Shown: one piece after another, positions 22,217-35,976 of the stretch | How positions within the stretch are numbered: position 1 is the stretch's first letter | Layout: each line of letters begins with the position of its first letter | From: Bombus terrestris | Taxonomy: Eukaryota; Arthropoda; Insecta; Hymenoptera; Apidae | Direction of reading: 5' to 3' | Assembly (NCBI RefSeq): GCF_910591885.1 | Contig: NW_025963553.1 | Span: forward strand, 5,146,001 to 5,210,000 | Length of the DNA: 64,000 nt | Translations under genes and position numbers: made by a program | Notes under the pieces: model-generated | What the model saw: the letters and a program-made list of their open reading frames with translations, nothing else | Databases searched by the model: none | What the model was told of the DNA's origin: nothing

Positions 22217-25200
22217 AAATTCGAAATAAGTCGCCACCATATCGAATAATGAACGCAAGATGGATTGGTTTTAGGTTACGCTATAGTTTTCGAGCGAGCG
22301 CAGCGAACGAGAGACGCGTAAAGGTGTGTCACAATCCAACGGTTTGGCGCATACGGACATTGAAACATTCGCACCAGCCCGAGGAGCCGGAAGTCTTTAT
22401 CCTATTGCCTGCTGACAAATGTTTACAGTTTGTGAATAGTTTCACATAAATAGTACTATTTCCACATACTACAGTCCAATGTGATGTCCGAAGTGGCTGA
22501 CAAAATTAGGTACTAACACGAAATATATGCAAGGCAATATAAGGTATATGTATACCTTGGAAATTGTGATCGTTGCTCGCTCGCTCCGCTCGCTCGTAAA
22601 AATTTAGTCCAACCTCACATACGATCCGACACGTTCGCAAATTCGAAATAAGTCGCCACCATATCGAATAATGAACGCAAGATGTATTGGTTTTAGGTTA
22701 CGCTATAGTTTTCGAGCGGGCGCAGCGAGCGAGAGAGGCGTAAAGGTGTGTCACAATCCAACGGTTTGGCACATACTGACATTGAAACATTCGCACCAGC
22801 CCGAGGAGCCGGATGTCTTTATCATATTGCCTGCTGACAAATGTTTACAGTGTGTGAATAGTTTCACATAAATAGTACTATTTCCACATACTACAGGGCA
22901 ATGTGATGTCCGAAGTGGCTGACGAAATTAGGTACTAACACGATATATATGCATATTGCAAGGTATATGTATACCTTGCATATTGTGATCGATGCTCGCT
23001 CGCTCCGCTCGCTCGTAAAAATTTAGTCCAACCTCACATCCGATCCGACACGTTCGCAAATTCGAAATAAGTCGCCACCATATCGAATAATGAACGCAAG
23101 ATGGATTGGTTTTAGGTTACGCTATAGTTTTCGAGCGAACGCAGCGAGCGAGAGACGCGTAAAGGTGTGTCACAATCCAACGGTTTGGCACATACGGACA
23201 TGGAAACATTCGCACCAGCCAGAGGAGCCGGAAGTACTTATCGTATTGCCTGCTGACAAATGTTTACAGTTTGTGAATAGTTTCACATAAATAGTACTAT
23301 TTCCACATACTACAGTGCAATGTGATGTCCGAAGTGGCTGACAAAATTAGGTACTAACACGATATATATGCATATTGCAAGGTATATGTATACCTTGCAT
23401 ATTGTGATCGATGCTCGCTCGCTCCGCTCGCTCGTAAAAATTTAGTCCAACCTCACATCCGATCCGACACGTTCGCAAATTCGAAATAAGTCGCCACCAT
23501 ATCGAATAATGAACGCAAGATGGATTGGTTTTAGGTTACGCTATAGTTTTCGAGCGAACGCAGCGAGCGAGAGACGCGTAAAGGTGTGTCACAATCCCAC
23601 GGTTTGGCACATACGGACATTGAAACATTCGCACCAGCCCGAGGAGCCGGAAGTCTTGATCATACTGCCTACTGACAAATGTTTACAGTTTGTGAATAGT
23701 TTCACATAAATAGTACTATTTCGACATACTACAGTGCAATGTGATGTCCGAAGTGGCTGACAAAATTAGGTACTAACACGATATATATGCATATTGCAAG
23801 GTATATGTATACCTTGCAAATTGTGATCGTTGCTCGCTCGCTCCGCTCGCTCGTAAAAATTTAGTCCAACCTCACATCCGATCCGACACGTTCGCAAATT
23901 CGAAGTAAGTCGCCACCATATCGAATAATGAACGCAAGATGGATTGGTTTTAGGTTACGCTATAGTTTTCGAGCGAGCGCAGCGAACGAGAGACGCGTAA
24001 AGGTGTGTCACAATCCCACGGTTTGGCACATACGGACATTGAAACATTCGCACCAGCCCGAGGAGCCGGAAGTCTTTATCCTATTGCCTGCTGACAAATG
24101 TTTACAGTTTGTGAATAGTTTCACATAAATAGTACTATTTCCACATACTACAGTCCAATGTGATGTCCGAAGTGGCTAACAAAATTAGGTACTAACACGA
24201 TATATATGCATATTGCAAGGTATATGTATACCTTGCAAATTGTGATCGTTGCTCGCTCGCTCCGCTCGCTCGTAAAAATTTAGTCCAACCTCACATCCGA
24301 TCCGACACGTTCGCAAATTCGAAATAAGTCGCCACCATATCGAATGACTAACGCAAGATGGATTGGGTTTAGGTTAGGCTACAGCTTTCGAGCGGGCGCA
24401 GCGAGCGAGAGACGCGTAAAGGTGTGTCACAATCCAACGGTTTGGCACATACTGACATTGAAACATTCGCACCAGCCCGAGGTGCCGGATGTCTTTATCA
24501 TATTGCCTGCTGACAAATGTTTACAGTTTGTGAATAGTTTCACATAAGTAGTACTATTTCCACATACTACAGGGCAATGTGATGTCCGAAGTGGCTGACG
24601 AAATTAGGTACTAACACGATATATATGCATATTGCAAGGTATATGTATACCTTGCATATTGTGATCGATGCTCGCTCGCTCCGCTCGCTCGTAAAAATTT
24701 AGTCCAACCTCACATCCGATCCGACACGTTCGCAAATTCGAAATAAGTCGCCACCATATCGAATAATGAACGCAAGATGGATTGGTTTTAGGTTACGCTA
24801 TAGTTTTCGAGCGAACGCAGCGAGCGAGAGACGCGTAAAGGTGTGTCACAATCCAACGGTTTGCACATACGGACATGGAAACATTCGCACCAGCCAGAGG
24901 AGCCGGAAGTACTTATCGTATTGCCTGCTGACAAATGTTTACAGTTTGTGAATAGTTTCACATAAATAGTACTATTTCCACATACTACAGTGCAATGTGA
25001 TGTCCGAAGTGGCTGACAAAATTAGGTACTAACACGATATATATGCATATTGCAAGGTATATGTATACCTTGCATATTGTGATCGATGCTCGCTCGCTCC
25101 GCTCGCTCGTAAAAATTTAGTCCAACCTCACATCCGATCCGACACGTTCGCAAATTCGAAATAAGTCGCCACCATATCGAATAATGAACGCAAGATGGAT

Positions 25201-25989
25201 TGGTTTTAGGTTACGCTATAGTTTTCGGGCGAACGCAGCGAGCGAGAGACGCGTAAAGGTGTGTCACAATCCAACGGTTTGGCACATACTGACATTGAAA
25301 CATTCGCACCAGGCCGAGGAGCCGGAAGTCTTTATCATATTGCCTACTGACAAATGTTTACAGTTTGTGAATAGTTTCACATAACTAGTACTATTTCCAC
25401 ATACTACAGTGCAATGTGATGTCCGAAGTGGCGGACAAAATTAGGTACTAACACGATATATATGCATATTGCAAGGTATATGTATACCTTGCAAATTGTG
25501 ATCGTTGCTCGCTCGCTCCGCTCGCTCGTAAAAATTTAGTCCAACCTCACATCCGATCCGACACGTTCGCAAATTCGAAATAAGTTGCCTTCATATCGAA
25601 TGACTAACGCAAGATGGATTGGGTTTAGGTTAGGCTACAGCTTTCGAGCGGGCGCAGCGAGCGAGAGACGCGTAAAGGTGTGTCACAATCCAACGGTTTG
25701 GCACATACTGACATTGAAACATTCGCACCAGCCCGAGGAGCCGGATGTCTTTATCATATTGCCTGCTGACAGATGTTTACAGTTTGTGAATAGTTTCACA
25801 TAAATAGTACTATTTCCACATACTACAGTGCAATGTGATGTCCGAAGTGGCTGACGAAATTAGGTACTAACACGATATATATGCATATTGCAAGGTATAT
25901 GTATACCTTGCATGTTGTGATCGATGCTCGCTCGCTCCGCTCGCTCGTAAAAATTTAGTCCAACCTCACATCCGATCCGACACGTTCGC
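22217..25989. repeat. HOR unit 6: canonical 9-mer
   Basis: Canonical A to I order, 3773 bp. Five private substitutions were seen: T at 22685 (B), G at 23905 (E), T at 24483 and G at 24548 (F), and G at 25228 (H). That is about 99.9 percent identity to the reference unit by hand count. The F change at 24483 recurs in HOR unit 8. Confidence 0.96.
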
Positions 25990-28900
25990 AAATTCGAAAT
26001 AAGTCGCCACCATATCGAATAATGAACGCAAGATGGATTGGTTTTAGGTTACGCTATAGTTTTCGAGCGAGCGCAGCGAACGAGAGACGCGTAAAGGTGT
26101 GTCACAATCCAACGGTTTGGCGCATACGGACATTGAAACATTCGCACCAGCCCGAGGAGCCGGAAGTCTTTATCCTATTGCCTGCTGACAAATGTTTACA
26201 GTTTGTGAATAGTTTCACATAAATAGTACTATTTCCACATACTACAGTCCAATGTGATGTCCGAAGTGGCTGACAAAATTAGGTACTAACACGAAATATA
26301 TGCAAGGCAATATAAGGTATATGTATACCTTGGAAATTGTGATCGTTGCTCGCTCGCTCCGCTCGCTCGTAAAAATTTAGTCCAACCTCACATACGATCC
26401 GACACGTTCGCAAATTCGAAATAAGTCGCCACCATATCGAATAATGAACGCAAGATGGATTGGTTTTAGGTTACGCTATAGTTTTCGAGCGGGCGCAGCG
26501 AGCGAGAGAGGCGTAAAGGTGTGTCACAATCCAACGGTTTGGCACATACTGACATTGAAACATTCGCACCAGCCCGAGAAGCCGGATGTCTTTATCATAT
26601 TGCCTGCTGACAAATGTTTACAGTGTGTGAATAGTTTCACATAAATAGTACTACTTCCACATACTACAGGGCAATGTGATGTCCGAAGTGGCTGACGAAA
26701 TTAGGTACTAACACGATATATATGCATATTGCAAGGTATATGTATACCTTGCATATTGTGATCGATGCTCGCTCGCTCCGCTCGCTCGTAAAAATTTAGT
26801 CCAACCTCACATCCGATCCGACACGTTCGCAAATTCGAAATAAGTCGCCACCATATCGAATAATGAACGCAAGATGGATTGGTTTTAGGTTACGCTATAG
26901 TTTTCGAGCGAACGCAGCGAGCGAGAGACGCGTAAAGGTGTGTCACAATCCAACGGTTTGGCACATACGGACATGGAAACATTCGCACCAGCCAGAGGAG
27001 CCGGAAGTACTTATCGTATTGCCTGCTGACAAATGTTTACAGTTTGTGAATAGTTTCACATAAATAGTACTATTTCCACATACTACAGTGCAATGTGATG
27101 TCCGAAGTGGCTGACAAAATTAGGTACTAACACGATATATATGCATATTGCAAGGTATATGTATACCTTGCATATTGTGATCGATGCTCGCTCGCTCCGC
27201 TCGCTCGTAAAAATTTAGTCCAACCTCACATCCGATCCGACACGTTCGCAAATTCGAAATAAGTCGCCACCATATCGAATAATGAACGCAAGATGGATTG
27301 GTTTTAGGTTACGCTATAGTTTTCGAGCGAACGCAGCGAGCGAGAGACGCGTAAAGGTGTGTCACAATCCCACGGTTTGGCACATACGGACATTGAAACA
27401 TTCGCACCAGCCCGAGGAGCCGGAAGTCTTGATCATACTGCCTACTGACAAATGTTTACAGTTTGTGAATAGTTTCACATAAATAGTACTATTTCGACAT
27501 ACTACAGTGCAATGTGATGTCCGAAGTGGCTGACAAAATTAGGTACTAACACGATGTATATGCATATTGCAAGGTATATGTATACCTTGCAAATTGTGAT
27601 CGTTGCTCGCTCGCTCCGCTCGCTCGTAAAAATTTAGTCCAACCTCACATCCGATCCGACACGTTCGCAAATTCGAAATAAGTCGCCACCATATCGAATA
27701 ATGAACGCAAGATGGATTGGTTTTAGGTTACGCTATAGTTTTCGAGCGAGCGCAGCGAACGAGAGACGCGTAAAGGTGTGTCACAATCCCACGGTTTGGC
27801 ACATACGGACATTGAAACATTCGCACCAGCCCGAGGAGCCGGAAGTGTTTATCCTATTGCCTGCTGACAAATGTTTACAGTTTGTGAATAGTTTCACATA
27901 AATAGTACTATTTCCACATACTACAGTCCAATGTGATGTCCGAAGTGGCTAACAAAATTAGGTACTAACACGATATATATGCATATTGCAAGGTATATGT
28001 ATACCTTGCAAATTGTGATCGTTGCTCGCTCGCTCCGCTCGCTCGTAAAAATTTAGTCCAACCTCACATCCGATCCGACACGTTCGCAAATTCGAAATAA
28101 GTCGCCACCATATCGAATGACTAACGCAAGATGGATTGGGTTTAGGTTAGGCTACAGCTTTCGAGCGGGCGCAGCGAGCGAGAGACGCGTAAAGGTGTGT
28201 CACAATCCAACGGTTTGGCACATACTGACATTGAAACATTCGCACCAGCCCGAGGAGCCGGATGTCTTTATCATATTGCCTGCTGACAAATGTTTACAGT
28301 TTGTGAATAGTTTCACATAAATAGTACTATTTCCACATACTACAGGGCAATGTGATGTCCGAAGTGGCTGACGAAATTAGGTACTAACACGATATATATG
28401 CATATTGCAAGGTATATGTATACCTTGCATATTGTGATCGATGCTCGCTCGCTCTGCTCGCTCGTAAAAATTTAGTCCAACCTCACATCCGATCCGACAC
28501 GTTCGCAAATTCGAAATAAGTCGCCACCATATCGAATAATGAACGCAAGATGGATTGGTTTTAGGTTACGCTATAGTTTTCGAGCGAACGCAGCGAGCGA
28601 GAGACGCGTAAAGGTGTGTCACAATCCAACGGTTTGGCACATACTGACATTGAAACATTCGCACCAGGCCGAGGAGCCGGAAGTCTTTATCATATTGCCT
28701 ACTGACAAATGTTTACAGTTTGTGAATAGTTTCACATAACTAGTACTATTTCCACATACTACAGTGCAATGTGATGTCCGAAGTGGCGGACAAAATTAGG
28801 TACTAACACGATATATATGCATATTGCAAGGTATATGTATACCTTGCAAATTGTGATCGTTGCTCGCTCGCTCCGCTCGCTCGTAAAAATTTAGTCCAAC

Positions 28901-29344
28901 CTCACATCCGATCCGACACTTTCGCAAATTCGAAATAAGTTGCCTTCATATCGAATGACTAACGCAAGATGGATTGGGTTTAGGTTAGGCTACAGCTTTC
29001 GAGCGGGCGCAGCGAGCGAGAGACGCGTAAAGGTGTGTCACAATCCAACGGTTTGGCACATACTGACATTGAAACATTCGCACCAGCCCGAGGAGCCGGA
29101 TGTCTTTATCATATTGCCTGCTGACAGATGTTTACAGTTTGTGAATAGTTTCACATAAATAGTACTATTTCCACATACTACAGTGCAATGTGATGTCCGA
29201 AGTGGCTGACGAAATTAGGTACTAACACGATATATATGCATATTGCAAGGTATATGTATACCTTGCATGTTGTGATCGATGCTCGCTCGCTCCGCTCGCT
29301 CGTAAAAATTTAGTCCAACCTCACATCCGATCCGACACGTTCGC
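25990..29344. repeat. HOR unit 7: 8-mer lacking G (A-B-C-D-E-F-H-I)
   Basis: Length 3355 bp, exactly one 418-bp monomer short of canonical; the missing type is G. F keeps its own tail and is followed directly by H, so the deletion join lies in the conserved end of the F or G tail or the start of the next monomer. Private bases: A at 26580, C at 26654, G at 27556, G at 27847, T at 28455 and T at 28920. Confidence 0.95.
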
Positions 29345-32300
29345 AAATTCGAAATAAGTCGCCACCATATCGAATAATGAACGCAAGATGGATTGGTTTT
29401 AGGTTACGCTATAGTTTTCGAGCGAGCGCAGCGAACGAGAGACGCGTAAAGGTGTGTCACAATCCAACGGTTTGGCGCATACGGACATTGAAACATTCGC
29501 ACCAGCCCGAGGAGCCGGAAGTCTTTATCCTATTGCCTGCTGACAAATGTTTACAGTTTGTGAATAGTTTCACATAAATAGTACTATTTCCACATACTAC
29601 AGTCCAATGTGATGTCCGAAGTGGCTGACAAAATTAGGTACTAACACGAAATATATGCAAGGCAATATAAGGTATATGTATACCTTGGAAATTGTGATCG
29701 TTGCTCGCTCGCTCCGCTCGCTCGTAAAAATTTAGTCCAACCTCACATACGATCCGACACGTTCGCAAATTCGAAATAAGTCGCCACCATATCGAATAAT
29801 GAACGCAAGATGGATTGGTTTTAGGTTACGCTATAGTTTTCGAGCGGGCGCAGCGAGCGAGAGAGGCGTAAAGGTGTGTCACAATCCAACGGTTTGGCAC
29901 ATACTGACATTGAAACATTCGCACCAGCCCGAGGAGCCGGATGTCTTTATCATATTGCCTGCTGACAAATGTTTACAGTGTGTGAATAGTTTCACATAAG
30001 TAGTACTATTTCCACATACTACAGGGCAATGTGATGTCCGAAGTGGCTGACGAAATTAGGTACTAACACGATATATATGCATATTGCAAGGTATATGTAT
30101 ACCTTGCATATTGTGATCGATGCTCGCTCGCTCCGCCCGCTCGTAAAAATTTAGTCCAACCTCACATCCGATCCGACACGTTCGCAAATTCGAAATAAGT
30201 CGCCACCATATCGAATAATGAACGCAAGATGGATTGGTTTTAGGTTACGCTATAGTTTTCGAGCGAACGCAGCGAGCGAGAGACGCGTAAAGGTGTGTCA
30301 CAATCCAACGGTTTGGCACATACGGACATGGAAACATTCGCACCAGCCAGAGGAGCCGGAAGTACTTATCGTATTGCCTGCTGACAAATGTTTACAGTTT
30401 GTGAATAGTTTCACATAAATAGTACTATTTCCACATACTACAGTGCAATGTGATGTCCGAAGTGGCTGACAAAATTAGGTACTAACACGATATATATGCA
30501 TATTGCAAGGTATATGTATACCTTGCATATTGTGATCGATGCTCGCTCGCTCCGCTCGCTCGTAAAAATTTAGTCCAACCTCACATCCGATCCGACACGT
30601 TCGCAAATTCGAAATAAGTCGCCACCATATCGAATAATGAACGCAAGATGGATTGGTTTTAGGTTACGCTATAGTTTTCGAGCGAACGCAGCGAGCGAGA
30701 GACGCGTAAAGGTGTGTCACAATCCCACGGTTTGGCACATACGGACATTGAAACATTCGCACCAGCCCGAGGAGCCGGAAGTCTTGATCATACTGCCTAC
30801 TGACAAATGTTTACAGTTTGTGAATAGTTTCACATAAATAGTACTATTTCGACATACTACAGTGCAATGTGATGTCCGAAGTGGCTGACAAAATTAGGTA
30901 CTAACACGATATATATGCATATTGCAAGGTATATGTATACCTTGCAAATTGTGATCGTTGCTCGCTCGCTCCGCTCGCTCGTAAAAATTTAGTCCAACCT
31001 CACATCCGATCCGACACGTTCGCAAATTCGAAATAAGTCGCCACCATATCGAATAATGAACGCAAGATGGATTGGTTTTAGGTTACGCTATAGCTTTCGA
31101 GCGAGCGCAGCGAACGAGAGACGCGTAAAGGTGTGTCACAATCCCACGGTTTGGCACATACGGACATTGAAACATTCGCACCAGCCCGAGGAGCCGGAAG
31201 TCTTTATCCTATTGCCTGCTGACAAATGTTTACAGTTTGTGAATAGTTTCACATAAATAGTACTATTTCCACATACTACAGTCCAATGTGATGTCCGAAG
31301 TGGCTAACAAAATTAGGTACTAACACGATATATATGCATATTGCAAGGTATATGTATACCTTGCAAATTGTGATCGTTGCTCGCTCGCTCCGCTCGCTCG
31401 TAAAAATTTAGTCCAACCTCACATCCGATCCGACACGTTCGCAAATTCGAAATAAGTCGCCACTATATCGAATGAGTAACGCAAGATGGATTGGGTTTAG
31501 GTTAGGCTACAGCTTTCGAGCGGGCGCAGCGAGCGAGAGACGCGTAAAGGTGTGTCACAATCCAACGGTTTGGCACATACTGACATTGAAACATTCGCAC
31601 CAGCCCGAGGTGCCGGATGTCTTTATCATATTGCCTGCTGACAAATGTTTACAGTTTGTGAATAGTTTCACATAAATAGTACTATTTCCACATACTACAG
31701 GGCAATGTGATGTCCGAAGTGGCTGACGAAATTAGGTACTAACACGATATATATGCATATTGCAAGGTATATGTATACCTTGCATATTGTGATCGATGCT
31801 CGCTCGCTCCGCTCGCTCGTAAAAATTTAGTCCAACCTCACATCCGATCCGACACGTTCGCAAATTCGAAATAAGTCGCCACCATATCGAATAATGAACG
31901 CAAGATGGATTGGTTTTAGGTTACGCTATAGTTTTCGAGCGAACGCAGCGAGCGAGAGACGCGTAAAGGTGTGTCACAATCCAACGGTTTGCACATACGG
32001 ACATGGAAACATTCGCACCAGCCAGAGGAGCCGGAAGTACTTATCGTATTGCCTGCTGACAAATGTTTACAGTTTGTGAATAGTTTCACATAAATAGTAC
32101 TATTTCCACATACTACAGTGCAATGTGATGTCCGAAGTGGCTGACAAAATTAGGTACTAACACGATATATATGCATATTGCAAGGTATATGTATACCTTG
32201 CATATTGTGATCGATGCTCGCTCGCTCCGCTCGCTCGTAAAAATTTAGTCCAACCTCACATCCGATCCGACACGTTCGCAAATTCGAAATAAGTCGCCAC

Positions 32301-33117
32301 AATATCGAATAATGAACGCAAGATGGATTGGTTTTAGGTTACGCTATAGTTTTCGAGCGAACGCAGCGAGCGAGAGACGCGTAAAGGTGTGTCACAATCC
32401 AACGGTTTGGCACATACTGACATTGAAACATTCGCACCAGGCCGAGGAGCCGGAAGTCTTTATCATATTGCCTACTGACAAATGTTTACAGTTTGTGAAT
32501 AGTTTCACATAACTAGTACTATTTCCACATACTACAGTGCAATGTGATGTCCGAAGTGGCGGACAAAATTAGGTACTAACACGATATATATGCATATTGC
32601 AAGGTATATGTATACCTTGCAAATTGTGATCGTTGCTCGCTCGCTCCGCTCGCAGGTAAAAATTTAGTCCAACCTCACATCCGATCCGACACGTTCGCAA
32701 ATTCGAAATAAGTTGCCTTCATATCGAATGACTAACGCAAGATGGATTGGGTTTAGGTTAGGCTACAGCTTTCGAGCGGGCGCAGCGAGCGAGAGACGCG
32801 TAAAGGTGTGTCACAATCCAACGGTTTGGCACATATTGACATTGAAACATTCGCACCAGCCCGAGGAGCCGGATGTCTTTATCATATTGCCTGCTGACAG
32901 ATGTTTACAGTTTGTGAATAGTTTCACATAAATAGTACTATTTCCACATACTACAGTGCAATGTGATGTCCGAAGTGGCTGACGAAATTAGGTACTAACA
33001 CGATATATATGCATATTGCAAGGTATATGTATACCTTGCATGTTGTGATCGATGCTCGCTCGCTCCGCTCGCTCGTAAAAATTTAGTCCAACCTCACATC
33101 CGATCCGACACGTTCGC
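29345..33117. repeat. HOR unit 8: canonical 9-mer, most diverged copy
   Basis: Canonical order, 3773 bp, with about ten private changes: G at 30000, C at 30137, C at 31094, T at 31464, G at 31476, T at 31611, A at 32301, AG at 32654-32655 and T at 32836. The F monomer shares T at 31611 with the F of HOR unit 6 (24483), but not with the F of the unit between them. Confidence 0.96.
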
Positions 33118-34796
33118 AAATTCGAAATAAGTCGCCACCATATCGAATAATGAACGCAAGATGGATTGGTTTTAGGTTACGCTATAGTTTTCGAGCGAGC
33201 GCAGCGAACGAGAGACGCGTAAAGGTGTGTCACAATCCAACGGTTTGGCGCATACGGACATTGAAACATTCGCACCAGCCCGAGGAGCCGGAAGTCTTTA
33301 TCCTATTGCCTGCTGACAAATGTTTACAGTTTGTGAATAGTTTCACATAAATAGTACTATTTCCACATACTACAGTCCAATGTGATGTCCGAAGTGGCTG
33401 ACAAAATTAGGTACTAACACGAAATATATGCAAGGCAATATAAGGTATATGTATACCTTGGAAATTGTGATCGTTGCTCGCTCGCTCCGCTCGCTCGTAA
33501 AAATTTAGTCCAACCTCCCATACGATCCGACACGTTCGCAAATTCGAAATAAGTCGCCACCATATCGAATAATGAACGCAAGATGGATTGGTTTTAGGTT
33601 ACGCTATAGTTTTCGAGCGGGCGCAGCGAGCGAGAGAGGCGTAAAGGTGTGTCACAATCCAACGGTTTGGCACATACTGACATTGAAACATTCGCACCAG
33701 CCCGAGGAGCCGGATGTCTTTATCATATTGCCTGCTGACAAATGTTTACAGTGTGTGAATAGTTTCACATAAATAGTACTATTTCCACATACTACAGGGC
33801 AATGTGATGTCCGAAGTGGCTGACGAAATTAGGTACTAACACGATATATATGCATATTGCAAGGTATATGTATACCTTGCATATTGTGATCGATGCTCGC
33901 TCGCTCCGCTCGCTCGTAAAAATTTAGTCCAACCTCACATCCGATCCGACACGTTCGCAAATTCGAAATAAGTCGCCACCATATCGAATAATGAACGCAA
34001 GATGGATTGGTTTTAGGTTACGCTATAGTTTTCGAGCGAACGCAGCGAGCGAGAGACGCGTAAAGGTGTGTCACAATCCAACGGTTTGGCACATACGGAC
34101 ATGGAAACATTCGCACCAGCCAGAGGAGCCGGAAGTACTTATCGTATTGCCTGCTGACAAATGTTTACAGTTTGTGAATAGTTTCACATAAATAGTACTA
34201 TTTCCACATACTACAGTGCAATGTGATGTCCGAAGTGGCTGACAAAATTAGGTACTAACACGATATATATGCATATTGCAAGGTATATGTATACCTTGCA
34301 TATTGTGATCGATGCTCGCTCGCTCCGCTCGCTCGTAAAAATTTAGTCCAACCTCACATCCGATCCGACACGTTCGCAAATTCGAAATAAGTCGCCACCA
34401 TATCGAATAATGAACGCAAGATGGATTGGTTTTAGGTTACGCTATAGTTTTCGAGCGAACGCAGCGAGCGAGAGACGCGTAAAGGTGTGTCACAATCCCA
34501 CGGTTTGGCACATACGGACATTGAAACATTCGCACCAGCCCGAGGAGCCGGAAGTCTTGATCATACTGCCTACTGACAAATGTTTACAGTTTGTGAATAG
34601 TTTCACATAAATAGTACTATTTCGACATACTACAGTGCAATGTGATGTCCGAAGTGGCTGACAAAATTAGGTACTAACACGATATATATGCATATTGCAA
34701 GGTATATGTATACCTTGCAAATTGTGATCGTTGCTCGCTCGCTCCGCTCGCTCGTAAAAATTTAGTCCAACCTCACATCCGATCCGACACGTTCGC

Positions 34797-35215
34797 AAAT
34801 TCGAAATAAGTCGCCACCATATCGAATAATGAACGCAAGATGGATTGGTTTTAGGTTACGCTATAGTTTTCGAGCGAGCGCAGCGAACGAGAGACGCGTA
34901 AAGGTGTGTCACAATCCCACGGTTTGGCACATACGGACATTGAAACATTCGCACCAGCCCGAGGAGCCGGAAGTCTTTATCCTATTGCCTGCTGACAAAT
35001 GTTTACAGTTTGTGAATAGTTTCACATAAATAGTACTATTTCCACATACTACAGTCCAATGTGATGTCCGAAGTGGCTAACAAAATTAGGTACTAACACG
35101 ATATATATGCATATTGCAAGGTATATGTATACCTTGCAAATTGTGATCGATGCTCGCTCGCTCCGCTCGCTCGTAAAAATTTAGTCCAACCTCACATCCG
35201 ATCCGACACGTTCGC
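34797..35215. repeat. E monomer with B-type end: junction of the C-D-E duplication
   Basis: E-specific bases continue through the A at 35139 (TTGCAAATTG), but at 35150 the base is A (GATCGATG), as in B, C, F, G and I. The switch therefore lies in 35140-35149, directly beside the 24-bp palindrome. A C monomer follows, as it normally would after B, so this is the join created by the C-D-E duplication. Confidence 0.85.
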
Positions 35216-35952
35216 AAATTCGAAATAAGTCGCCACCATATCGAATAATGAACGCAAGATGGATTGGTTTTAGGTTACGCTATAGTTTTCGAGCGAACGC
35301 AGCGAGCGAGAGACGCGTAAAGGTGTGTCACAATCCAACGGTTTGGCACATACGGACATGGAAACATTCGCACCAGCCAGAGGAGCCGGAAGTACTTATC
35401 GTATTGCCTGCTGACAAATGTTTACAGTTTGTGAATAGTTTCACATAAATAGTACTATTTCCACATACTACAGTGCAATGTGATGTCCGAAGTGGCTGAC
35501 AAAATTAGGTACTAACACGATATATATGCATATTGCAAGGTATATGTATACCTTGCATATTGTGATCGATGCTCGCTCGCTCCGCTCGCTCGTAAAAATT
35601 TAGTCCAACCTCACATCCGATCCGACACGTTCGCAAATTCGAAATAAGTCGCCACCATATCGAATAATGAACGCAAGATGGATTGGTTTTAGGTTACGCT
35701 ATAGTTTTCGAGCGAACGCAGCGAGCGAGAGACGCGTAAAGGTGTGTCACAATCCCACGGTTTGGCACATACGGACATTGAAACATTCGCACCAGCCCGA
35801 GGAGCCGGAAGTCTTGATCATACTGCCTACTGACAAATGTTTACAGTTTGTGAATAGTTTCACATAAATAGTACTATTTCGACATACTACAGTGCAATGT
35901 GATGTCCGAAGTGGCTGACAAAATTAGGTACTAACACGATATATATGCATAT

Positions 35953-35976
35953 TGCAAGGTATACATATACCTTGCA
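35953..35976. repeat. Palindrome with inverted centre (CA for TG), D monomer
   Basis: The centre reads GGTATACATATACC, the exact reverse complement of the normal GGTATATGTATACC. The flanking arms are unchanged. A single inversion of the hairpin tip would produce both base changes at once. Confidence 0.95.

Noticed and set aside
22217..25989. A two-unit (~7.5 kb) super-HOR through the canonical region
   Set aside because: Only one clear shared variant (F of units 6 and 8) supports it. Other private changes do not recur at that spacing.
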